Below, piece by piece: positions 1 to 64,000 of a stretch of 64,000 bases of DNA. Each line of letters starts with the position of its first letter. Positions within the stretch are counted from its first letter, which is position 1. The stretch covers positions 32,926,988 to 32,990,987 of the forward strand of contig OX465584.1 in NCBI GenBank assembly GCA_950022655.1, in the 5' to 3' direction. A model generated the notes under the pieces. It made no database searches and was not told where the DNA came from. It saw nothing but the letters and a program-made list of their open reading frames with translations. The DNA is from Alentia gelatinosa (Eukaryota > Annelida > Polychaeta > Phyllodocida > Polynoidae). The position numbers and the translations under genes are program-made.

Positions 1-163
1 ATTAGTAATCATTGCGTGAAATGTAGCATTATGGGTACGTTATGCGTTATTCTAGGTTTGAATTCATGAGTCATACATTTGTGTTATCCAGTTCCAAAAA
101 GAATATGCATTTAGCCAAAAGAGAAAGACTTTTAATGTACTGAAGATTTTCTGTTTAAAGGAT

Positions 164-345
164 ATGAGCTTGGAGGGCCTGCTCCACCAGCCCGACGGTA
201 TAGGCACAAATGAGCGTGCCGGCCGTGTTAATTTGAGTATGGAACTTGGTGCGGTGGAGCAGGCCACATACTGCAGCAAACCTGATGAGATTGTCGGTGG
301 CGCTCTCATGACCGCCATGCAGTATTGGGCATGGAATCATATGGG
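164..345. other. Unidentified GC-rich, exon-like island
   Basis: This block of about 180 bp is clearly richer in G+C than its AT-rich surroundings and is open on both strands. On the plus strand it follows TTTAAAG, a possible splice acceptor, and reads MSLEGLLHQPDG onward. On the minus strand it reads as a mildly hydrophobic peptide with LICAYTVGLVEQAL and ends in TAA. It does not look like the tetraspanin whose last exons follow at 875. I do not recognise the protein in either direction, so it may be an exon of another gene, a gene fragment or part of a repeat. Confidence 0.25.
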
Positions 346-874
346 TTGGTACACTATATTAAAGGAAAAATGCCTTGTGTGTCTATGCTCAGAACTAAAT
401 TTGGTACTGGTGCTGCAATCGGGTTTCATGAGCAGCCATGAGGGTACCCTTCCATATAGGGTGCACCTCGCGTGTAAGGCGCAGCGCCAACTAAGTAAAC
501 TGGAGTCTGATTTGTGATACTTTAGCATTGTTCTATACATCTAAATACCACACCTATAAAAGGTGCCCCCTGTATATATACATATATATATAGGCATGTT
601 TGGTATCAAATGAAAGGCGTGCCTTATATGCTAGGTTTCACGGTAACATTATAAAAAAAAAGTTAGCACGGGGACATAACTTTTTTTTTAGCATTGCTTA
701 GTTGTATATGTTCCCAGCTACCATAATTCAGAATCATCTGAAGATAGCAATAGAACATCAGCGTTATCTAGCCACGAAATGATTGTGGTTTGAGGCTGCC
801 TGGTCAAAACAACACTGATTATTATGTATTAGATGCATATCATTTACAAAAGAGATTTTGTCTTTGTAATACAG

Positions 875-958
875 GGTTGCACGACAAGGCTAGAGGACTG
901 GATTAAGGGTCATGCTGGTATACTGATTGGTATCGCCTTTGGATTGGCGTTTATACAG
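875..958 (+). CDS. Tetraspanin (CD63-like), penultimate exon: end of EC2 and start of TM4
   Basis: The exon is bounded by a TTTGTAATACAG acceptor and a CAG/GTAAGT donor, is 84 bp long and is in phase 0 at both ends. It encodes GC-TTRLEDWIKGHAGIL followed by IGIAFGLAFIQ. The Gly-Cys, then Leu-x-x-Trp-Ile-x-x-His, then a hydrophobic helix starting with Gly is the standard transition from the large extracellular loop to TM4 in tetraspanins. The cysteine is the last loop cysteine that forms a disulphide with the CCG motif. Tetraspanins organise membrane microdomains; CD63 types act in late endosomes, lysosomes and exosomes. Upstream exons (TM1-TM3, CCG) are not in the window, so the gene is partial. 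Confidence 0.85.
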
Positions 959-1502
959 GTAAGTCAACTGCTGTATGTTCATCCATTGATCAGTGATAAA
1001 GGGAAAGGTTTCTTTCCTTAGAAGCGAATAGAAATGTAGTGTTTTCCTGTCTCCCCTATATGATATGTGACGCATCAAATATATGTCTACTGCAACTATG
1101 TATTCACATTTATTGTATAATGTCTACCACTGTCTATACTTTTATCGTAATCCATAGATGCATTTTCTTTCAATCGATGTCAATTGCCTGAACTTATTCT
1201 TAGAATACAGAAAGGTAGATATTGCATTTTTGTACACTATGCTGTCTTTGTAGATATTGCTATTGGTGTTGTAATGTAGGTGGTGGAGTCGAGGAATATT
1301 TATAGTTATCATAGAATGTGAAAATAATCTACCTCCAAAGCCAGTCAGATCAATGAATGACAATTTCCATCTCCACCACCTATGTTGGTGGCACCTTGCA
1401 TGATCTATGCTTTCACGTCTACAATTCATATATATATTTTGTACATATTATTCATAATTTTGCTTTTCTTATTGTGTTTTGCGTCACTTCCACTGTTTTC
1501 AG

Positions 1503-1568
1503 GCCTTTGGTATTGTATTAGCTTGTTGCCTGCGTTCCGCCATCAAGAAAGGATACGAAACTGTCTAA
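1503..1568 (+). CDS. Tetraspanin (CD63-like), last exon: TM4 end and cytoplasmic tail
   Basis: The acceptor TGTTTTCAG is followed by 22 codons including TAA, in the phase left by the exon ending at 958. The peptide AFGIVLACCLRSAIKKGYETV completes TM4, carries the juxtamembrane Cys-Cys that tetraspanins palmitoylate, and ends in GYETV. Human CD63 ends in GYEVM, a C-terminal YxxPhi lysosomal-sorting signal bound by AP-3. YETV keeps Tyr and a bulky hydrophobic residue at +3, so endolysosomal targeting is a reasonable inference. Together with the preceding exon this gives the last 49 residues of the protein. Confidence 0.85.
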   Translation, partial: AFGIVLACCLRSAIKKGYETV

Positions 1569-1789
1569 TGCGTTAGCCAAAGGTAGATACCATGCCCCTT
1601 ATAAAATAACATTATGTAACACTACCTCTGTAAACATAGACCTAGACTACCAGTGTACAATACGATAAATAATATTGCAAATTTCTAGATTGTACAATGA
1701 ATTGCACCATCGAGAATCCCTGATTTTTCAGAAATAATTTATTTTAATCAGAATTGCAGATTATCCTCTTTGCACGGCCCTTTGGTACT

Positions 1790-1796
<7 letters not shown>

Positions 1797-1879
<83 letters not shown>
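1797..1879. repeat. (TA)n microsatellite
   Basis: An uninterrupted TA dinucleotide run of about 80 bp. It lies between the two candidate terminal exons of the tetraspanin gene. Confidence 0.97.
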
Positions 1880-1881
<2 letters not shown>

Positions 1882-1969
1882 TGATTGATAAGTCATTTTT
1901 TAATCATGGATATTGATGAATCTTTTAAAAAACACATGTTACTGTGATAAGTATTATAATTTTCACCAG

Positions 1970-2035
1970 ATCGCGACTGTCATTGCTGCCTGTATTCTGT
2001 ACTACGAAGTTCGAAATCATGGAGTGGTTGCCTAG
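1970..2035 (+). CDS. Candidate alternative last exon of the tetraspanin
   Basis: TTTTCACCAG is followed by 21 codons and TAG in the same phase (0) as the exon at 1503. The peptide starts IATVIAACILYYEVRNHG. Joined to the exon ending at 958 it would give another intact TM4 second half (small and branched hydrophobic residues plus a Cys), then a tail containing YYEV, again a YxxPhi-type signal. Both candidate exons are exactly 66 bp including the stop, which fits mutually exclusive terminal exons. No transcript evidence is available; it could also be a decayed duplicate exon. Confidence 0.5.
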   Translation: MATVIAACILYYEVRNHGVVA

Positions 2036-4513
2036 GAACTGAGAGTGCTAACTACGACTGAGCCGGAAGAAAGCGATCATCTAATATGTCGAAACCGTTC
2101 ACGCTGAATATAAGCGATTTAGATTTAATATTTCTCAAAGATCACATCAAACACCCAAAAGAGAACAGTTCCCCAAGCTTTTCGGGCATTCTAGGGTGTA
2201 TGATAAGGGAGAGCCAAAAATGAATGTACCTTTTGTGTAAACGGTCTGTGATTGAAAACAATTCTATAGATACTATTATATTTAATAATCGTTTGTGGAA
2301 TCAGACCAAAAAATCCATCATATATAAGCCAAGAGTTAAAAAAATCTCTTTTCATCTAGCTTTGCTGTATTCACGTTTAGCAGATGGTTTACGGAGAAAG
2401 GAGTCTGCAGTATATTTCTATTCCTGTGCTTCTCATATAGAGATGATTCTATTTCAATTTTATGGCCTTTTTTGGTTTAGTAGCAATAACTATATTTATA
2501 TATTGTTAAAGGTGCTAATAAAGGTGCGGTCCCTCTCCGAGTTTTCTATAACGACTCTAAAAGAGCCAGTTCCAGTTTAGGTGTAAATTAGTATAGAACG
2601 ATACGGTGTAAACGTAATGGTGAACGGAGGGTAAGCCTCTACATCATTCCCTTCGGGATAGGTCTGATTTGTTTCACGTCGATCTGAGTCGGAATATATA
2701 CATTTTATCTGTCGGTAGGCTGATTCAGCTGAACACTTGTTGTAGGTAGTATATATCAAGGAAAATTTAGCAAGCATTCCTTCAATCCTTTGGAAAGAAC
2801 CAATTGGTGACACTGCAAAGGCAAGCCTTTTCTTTCGATGACAATCGTATTATTAAAATATTTCCCTCTGGTTGGCAAAATGCAAGTGACCAAAGTGAGT
2901 GAAACATTATCATTGTATTTGGGAATATCTTCAACGTATCTGAATTTATCTTCCCCCGCCCTAAATATTTCGTGTTAAAAATGTTAAATATAAATGTCAT
3001 TTAACAAAATGGAGATGCGATCTGTTCATGGGGAAAGGGCACTTTCTATTCCCTTGATTTACCTTTCACTTCGAAAAGACTTAATTTCTCCATACCGCGA
3101 AAGGAATGATCGTGGTGAAACTGGCTTCCGGTTGACAAGTCATCCTTTGATGCTTCCTAGACGCAGACTTTTCAACTCATGTCTTAAATTCCAGTCATGT
3201 TTTCCTAAAACGTGAATTAACTTCTACCTGTAGGGTTGTCTACAAACCGTCCATGTAAAAAAATAATGTAAACGTCAAAGACTGAAACATTTGATGATGC
3301 GTAAATGTATGTGGCCTTTAGATGACTGTCAACAATGATGATGTCGTCCTCTGTCTTCCTTAACTTTGTTGATGGTATATGTTTACAAAAAACTAGAGTG
3401 GATTCGGAGATATACTAAACAGAAAAGATGTGCGTGTGCTATCCGAGTGTCTCTCTGTAGAACGACCTGAATGTGAATGTATATAGATAACAACTACTTT
3501 CCTGTGAAGGGACGCCGATCCATGGTTCTAAATTTACCAGATTTCCTGTGGATATATGTAAGGTATGGTTCCATTTCAACTAATCCTATTTAAGGATACT
3601 GCTATTGATGCCCGTGATGTGTCAAAAATGCTGTTCATCATATCGTGTTTATGATGGTGGGATTTTAACTTCAGAAAGCTGAGATGTATATATACATAAT
3701 CTTCGAACCTTTGGGATATGTATGTGCAGTTGATGTCAGTTCCCGCTTCATACCAATATGATGAATAGTTATTTATGTGTAGACACACTTTTCTCGGGTT
3801 ATGATAAATGTTTCACATACTTAGCTTCCATTCATTTTTTTTCTTGAGGTGTGGGTTGACGTTCTCTGCTTCGGAATTAATGTCTACATGCATCTTACCG
3901 TAAACAATTAACTACAATTCTGTACTGCGATGAGTATTTTTGCGTATGAACGCGTTGTTTGGCTATCTTTCGACAACTGTAAGAATGTCGCTTCATAAAT
4001 ATTTCGATAGACCAGGTCATTTAGCATTAAAACATCGACCGGTCTTGGTTTACTATTTTTGTCATTGATCATTTGTAAAATAAATTAACATGGACAAAAA
4101 GAGTCACAGATGTCGTTTAATTATTTTAGTATATTGAATCAATCAAATATTGATTATCTCTCTGGATACCTAGGGAGATTAGGTAGGGCATCCCTTGTTA
4201 CACCCACCAGTGCGACATGGCTACTATGGTAAGGTACAGTTCTATAACTGTCATTCAAGGTATATGAAAACAATACCCAATTATATCATTTACGGGGACT
4301 ATCACCCTTTTCTAAAATTAATTTTGAAGTTCCTCAATTCTGCTGTATTCTGCTGAGTAATGTAGTTGAATATCAGTCACATGGCCTCTGTATATATATG
4401 GAAAAGCAGTGTAAATGAGAGGTGGGCCCAATACAAGACTCTGGAGGGAGAACATTTACTATCAAACAAATACGGAGTCTCGATACTAAATATATAGAAC
4501 TTGTAGATCGATA
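2036..4513. other. Non-coding stretch downstream of the tetraspanin
   Basis: AT-rich and without a convincing gene. An AATAAA at 2517-2522 on the plus strand could be the polyadenylation signal for either tetraspanin end. A 46-codon frame begins at 2086 (MSKPFTLNISDLDL...) and a 118-codon frame lies at 2224-2580. Neither has a recognisable domain, codon signal or splice context, so I treat both as chance frames or 3' UTR. Confidence 0.5.
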
Positions 4514-5297
4514 CCAGGGGAGTCAGAATATTTTTAAAGTGGGCGGGGGGGGGGGGGGGAGGGGATCTGAAATATTGCGGACTTTCTTGGCATGAAGTCA
4601 GACTTTGACATCAGGTCTTAGCCTTCATTACAGACTAGAAGTCAGACTGACATTTTTTCACAGTAAAAAGTCAGTGCTTAGCCATCATTGCAGGCTAAAA
4701 GGTCACACTTTAACATTCTTCCATGGTGAAAAGTCAGGGCTTAGCCATTATTGTACTCTAAAAGGTCAGACTTTGACATTTTTCCATGGTGAAAAGTCAA
4801 GGCTTAGCCATCATTGTATGCTAAAAGGTCAGACTTTGACATTTTTCCATAGTGAAAGCTCAGGGCTTAGCCATCATTGTATGCTAAAAGGTCAGACTTT
4901 GACATTTTCCATGGTGAAAGCTCAGGGCTTAGCTATTATTGCTCGCTAAAAAGTCAGACTTTGACATATTTTTTTATGGTGAAAAGTCAGGGCTTAGCCA
5001 TCATTGTATGCTAAAAAGTCAGACTTTGACATTATTCCATGGTGAAAAGTCAGGGCTTAGCCATCATTGTATGCTAAAAAGTCAGACTTGTGACATTTTT
5101 CCATGGTGAAAAGTCAAGGCTTAGCCATTGTTGCATGCTCAAAAGTTAGACAATTTTCGACGCCCAAAAGTCAAGACAGATTTTCCACTTGAATGAGGAA
5201 AATTTGAAGCTGCTGACTATTTTGGGCTGGCAAAAAAGTGTGTGTGTGTGGGGGGGGGGGGGGGTAGTCCCCCCCCCCCTGTTCTGACGACACTGGA
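4514..5297. mobile_element. TIR element carrying a minisatellite, with possible GATAC duplication
   Basis: The left edge reads CAGGGGAGTCAGAA and the right edge reads TTCTGACGACACTG. The reverse complement of the right edge is CAGTGTCGTCAGAA, so the two ends form a 14 bp imperfect terminal inverted repeat. GATAC lies directly outside on both sides, consistent with a 5 bp target-site duplication. The interior holds a G run (about 4545-4559), a tandem array and a G-run/C-run hairpin (about 5247-5280). No transposase frame is present. It resembles a non-autonomous, hAT-like element; the assignment is inference. Confidence 0.5.
4590..5165. repeat. Minisatellite, about nine copies of a 62-63 bp unit
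   Basis: The repeated unit contains GTCAGACTTTGACATTTTTC, CATGGTGAAAAGTCAGGGC and TTAGCCATCATTGTATGC in that order, with substitutions and 1-3 bp indels between copies. Some neighbouring copies are exactly 63 bp, which is why a spurious frame of 114 codons stays open from 4605 to 4949. The array is inside the TIR-bounded element described here. Confidence 0.9.
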
Positions 5298-7011
5298 TAC
5301 GGAATAGGATATGGAAAGGCGTATTCTATTTTGTACAGAACTAGTCATAAACGCCTCATTCTGTATAAACCGTAAATTTCTCATCTCATTTTGTAGGTTG
5401 TACAGAATGGTCAGGACGTTTTATATAAGAATGTATCCGTAAGATTATAGGTGAACTCCATGAGTATACATCTGAATAGCGAAGATATTGTATGGAAGGT
5501 CATAACTGTAATGTCTATATACTCTGCATAATGGTGAAAATGAAAAAGCAGATTTCCATGGAAAACTGCCATACCTTACCTTGTGTGGTAAGGAACATTA
5601 TGTGGTGGAATTCTTTTTGAACTTACAATAAATGAACAGGAGCGTGAGATTCAAAACCGACTCACTTTCCCAACCTTGAGTGTTAATCACTTGAGACCTA
5701 TTGCCGAGGCCGTAGTGTTCAACGAGCTCAAAAGCCCAGATCTTACGTTTATTATATAACTAAAAAATAATTTGCACCAGATCTCATTACGGATACTTAT
5801 GCGGTTGAATCTCCTACTCTACCTCTGGCATTCTATATACAGTGAAAAATCAAGCGGATTCTGAATAGATAGACATGAGAAAACCTGTTCTTCTAACTGC
5901 CACTAATGGCGACAACGGGCAATGATAACGATCGTCCCTCTGGAGGACATACTGGAACCTTAAAAGGATAGCGTCAACTCACGTTACTGAAGTGATGAAC
6001 CATATAACAGTGAATAAATGAGCACGTTTCTCGGCTCTCCTGTTAAGAGATGTTAGAATTTCCCCAATTTGTTTAAAGTTCATAAACAGCTCTTACTCCT
6101 TAAGAATGGGAACAAAAGATGAAGAGATTAACATGTCAAATATGACTTACTTTGGTAAAAAGTGATATTTGACCTTTAGTCTGCGATGTTACAGTGTCGT
6201 CGGATAGAGTAACAGAGATATGCAGCGTCCCAGGAGCCAGCAGTATCTAACAGACCAAGGAGCACAGGTAAATGACCCCTATGAGTAACTCACAATATTA
6301 GGGCACAGACAAGTCTTTGGTGGGATTATATGTCTGTGTTTAGATATGGTGGACTGTTGATGTTTATCTATAATTATGCCTCTGTGTGTGCGACTATGTG
6401 GGAGTGTCTCTGTATATATGTCTATGTGTATGACTGTAGGAGTGACTCTGTATACATGGCTGTGAGTTTGTCTGTGTGTAGTGGTGTTTCTTGTCTTTGT
6501 ATATGATTGTGTATAGGAGTGTCTTTATCTATGTCTGTGAGTATCACTCTGTGTATCACTATGAAAAGGAACTGTGAAATTGACCATCCGCATCAAGATT
6601 CCCCTTATGGCTTCTAATAAAATCAACTAAATATACACATTTTCTTTTGAGAAACATCTTGCCTGGAGTCTGTTTTTGAGTGTAGGGGCATCTCTAAAAA
6701 AATCCCTCGGAAAAATTGCCCGGGAATGCAGGTAGATTATCAGAACAAGGTATGGCTTTGACTGTTTTCCACTGTGTGTCAGTGTGGAGCTACCTCAGCT
6801 GGGGTCGCATGGTGGCGACAGGGTCATAAAACGGAGGGGGCGTGGTAGATGCCTCTGGTCGGTAGGTCAATTGGCCCGTCCCCTAGCGTAATACCCGTCC
6901 CTATTACCCCTCCGACCAACGTGATTCTGTCACAGACCCCAGCCTGTAAAGGGTTTAAGTGGTTATAAAACTGAGAATATATTATAACCAACAAAATAAT
7001 GTCCAATGGTA
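5298..7011. other. Intergenic, no gene seen
   Basis: AT-rich DNA between the TIR element and the CABIN1 3' end. From about 6380 to 6560 there is a degenerate TG-rich imperfect tandem (variants of TGTCTATGTGTATGACTGT). I see no exon, RNA gene or further repeat that I can support. Confidence 0.6.
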
Positions 7012-7201
7012 TTTATTCTCATTCCATATACATATATCAAATCATCTGTTGTAATCACCGATACAATCCTTCGGACAGATTTATGGACTGTCTCACTTTA
7101 AATATTACCTCATATACTAAATGGATCTCTACACGAATCAAGAAAGTCATTTCTGAATATCAGCTGCCATCTGGCTTGTCCTGGGACTACCAAACAACCA
7201 T
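7012..7201 (-). other. CABIN1: CABIN1 3' UTR with candidate polyadenylation signal
   Basis: AATAAA occurs on the minus strand at 7012-7017, about 190 bp after the CABIN1 stop codon. It is the first canonical signal downstream of the stop. The interval has no extended reading frame in the sense direction. Confidence 0.5.
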
Positions 7202-62552
<55,351 letters not shown>

Positions 62553-63164
62553 CTGAAATGTAATATTGATTACAATGAATACCAGACATTTCGTTTTCAC
62601 AGCACTTTCGACATGCAGGAGTCTCGTCCTCTACTGGAGGTTACTCCATCAACTATAGTATCTAAAGACATGGGACATGATATCTTGAGATGAGATGTCA
62701 TAGATATGTATTACATTATGTGGGTTAACACCAGTAACATCAGATTGCTGCGACGGTCGACTGTTACGCGATGGTATGCTTTACGATCTCTCCACAAAAT
62801 CTTCCAGTCAATGCGGCCCCCAATTGACTACGCGCTGCCCACACTCACACTAAAACCATGTGAAAGCGTCATGTGACCAGACCAGCTACCAGACAACTCT
62901 TATTAGGGTTAGGGTTAAATTAGGGTAAGCTTAATATAGATAGCTGTAAATATAATTGATGTAGGTTGAAGCTCAGTTGAGTATTAGATATTTTTGACAG
63001 AGCCAGTCTGCTGAGTTTGTGAGGAGTAATTCGCCAAAATTCAATCTTTAATCTTTTGAACGTAGAGACTCAATATAAAAAAAACAACTGTAGCTAACAT
63101 GATGGGACACACAATCCTGACACCGGTTTGTTGATTAATATAAGTGACTAAAGAATATAGGCCG

Positions 63165-63380
63165 ATATCTGGAATGTGGAAATATTTTTATGTGGACTTC
63201 ACTGCTTCAGAGAAACTGAGAAAACATGGAAAACACATCAATATTTGCCATGAAATAAGGCTGAGGCTGGATGGGGAGTTTCAAACCACTGTTTTATTGG
63301 CGTGAATGAGGCTAAGTTGATATCATCATTATACATGAACAATAATTTCATAACTTTCAAATGAAAACAAGGATTTCAGG
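63165..63380. repeat. Copy 5 of the 32.2 kb dispersed family (ends degraded)
   Basis: Shares TTCAGAGAAACTGAGAAAAC, ATGGAAAACACATCAA, CAAACCACTGTTTTATTGGC, GTGAATGAGGCTAA and AAAACAAGGATTTC with the copies at 32.2, 40.4, 51.3 and 52.8 kb. Neither terminus is intact. Confidence 0.65.
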
Positions 63381-63504
63381 GACGGGACAACGGACATGGG
63401 CTGCCGCACTACCGTGCCATGCCCATCACTACATCGGGTAGGCCTACATTCTCCGAGTCATCTGGCGACTTCCGCTTTGAAATCCCCTTCGAATTCGCTT
63501 AACA

Positions 63505-63527
63505 ACGGACATGTCCGCCATCTTGCT
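63505..63527 (-). promoter_or_regulatory. Candidate YY1-type initiator/start context
   Basis: The minus strand reads CAAGATGGCGGACATG here. AAGATGGCGG is the bipartite YY1 core site common at transcription and translation starts of housekeeping genes, and the ATG at 63,521-63,519 has a good Kozak context. It is on the CABIN1 strand, about 970 bp upstream of the first recognised exon, so it may mark the CABIN1 5' end. No matching donor was found. Confidence 0.3.
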
Positions 63528-64000
63528 GGTGACAACAAAGTGCTGTCAGAGTATAAAATGGTGGAAACTATACTAATTTACTTTCTAATGTGTAATTTAC
63601 ATATGCAACGGTTGAAATAAGGTTATTTACATTATCCAGACATGATTTAAACATGCAAACTGGAAGGAAATCGTTGTTTCGACGAATGCATTCAGAGGCT
63701 AAACTGAGGCCATCATTAGATCTGAAACTGCAAGAGTTGTCTGGTTTTGACAAAAGAAAGGCTTCATAGTCACTGAATACATCCCCACATATTAAAAACT
63801 ATCAGAAATAGAAACAAACTTACAGACTGTTTCAGCTATCTAATTAGTCATTATCGGGTGTTGTTGTGCTAATCATTCACAGAGTTATTCTTCGAGTCAA
63901 CCTGGAAGTAGGTGGTGCTACGAACCGGTTAGTTTGTATTTTGATTTTCAGACGGTAACTTATGTTAATTTTCCGGTTTTTCTAGGGAGTTTACCGTGAG

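Larger units (their letters stand above)
62553..64000. other. Upstream region of CABIN1 (5' exon not located)
   Basis: Should contain or precede the 5' exon of CABIN1. Holds a degraded copy of the dispersed TIR-type repeat (about 63,165-63,380) and a GC-richer patch (63,385-63,530). No exon ending in ATG/GT that I can support: the only candidate is at about 62,847 with a poor donor (GTTTTA). Confidence 0.4.

Noticed and set aside
2086..2580. A 46-codon frame (MSKPFTLNISDLD...) and a 118-codon frame
   Set aside because: No recognisable domain, no splice sites in phase, AT-rich codons; likely tetraspanin 3' UTR or chance.
4605..4949. A 114-codon frame with 21-residue repeats
   Set aside because: It is open only because some minisatellite units are 63 bp; other units break the frame with indels.
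62556..62600. ATG at 62,600 as the CABIN1 start (MKTKCLVFIVINITFQ before IRISALN)
   Set aside because: It reads through a good splice acceptor (ACATTTCAG) and adds a hydrophobic leader that the family lacks; human begins M-IRIAALN at exactly the junction.

Overview
The window is invertebrate animal (metazoan) genomic DNA. It is AT-rich, has GT-AG introns, many microsatellites and dispersed short repeats, and coding exons of lower AT content than their surroundings. Protein similarity points to a bilaterian. A repeat of the type often seen in molluscs (TTTAACGTCCC near 47.5 kb) makes me lean to a lophotrochozoan, but the sequence alone does not prove the phylum.

One gene dominates. On the minus strand from about 62.6 kb down to 7.2 kb I could join 39 coding exons into one continuous reading frame. 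The lengths sum to 9,480 bp, every junction keeps phase, and the last exon ends in TAG. The product, about 3,160 residues, is an orthologue of CABIN1, the calcineurin-binding protein and TPR scaffold subunit of the HIRA/UBN1/CABIN1 histone H3.3 chaperone complex. Similarity to human CABIN1 (recalled, not searched) runs through nearly all the TPR exons. Two regions are much longer than in vertebrates: a 2.3 kb Ser/Glu/Lys-rich exon (12.6-14.9 kb) and a 2.1 kb Ser/Pro/Ala-rich last exon (7.2-9.3 kb). The initiating Met lies upstream of the first exon I can place.

Intron 27 of CABIN1 is about 20.1 kb (21.75-41.9 kb) and holds a second gene on the opposite strand. This is an uninterrupted 977-codon reading frame (32,899-35,832) for a rhodopsin-class GPCR with amine-receptor-like architecture. 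Its third intracellular loop is about 650 residues long, it has Glu at position 3.32, and it has CER in place of DRY. GC-rich segments and donor-like sites at 26.7-28.4 kb may be its promoter and 5' UTR exons.

At the left edge, on the plus strand, are the last exons of a CD63-like tetraspanin. There are two alternative candidates for the terminal exon (1,503-1,568 and 1,970-2,035), both in the same phase and both finishing TM4 with a tyrosine-based tail. The rest of that gene lies outside the window.

The non-coding remainder is rich in repeats. It contains non-autonomous DNA-transposon-like elements with CAGGG...CCCTG inverted ends (several copies, two with short flanking direct repeats), three long foldback hairpins, a 62-63 bp minisatellite array inside one such element, two (TA)n tracts, a 150 bp (GGGA)n tract, and long G or C runs. 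I saw no tRNA, rRNA, CRISPR array or autonomous transposase or reverse-transcriptase gene.
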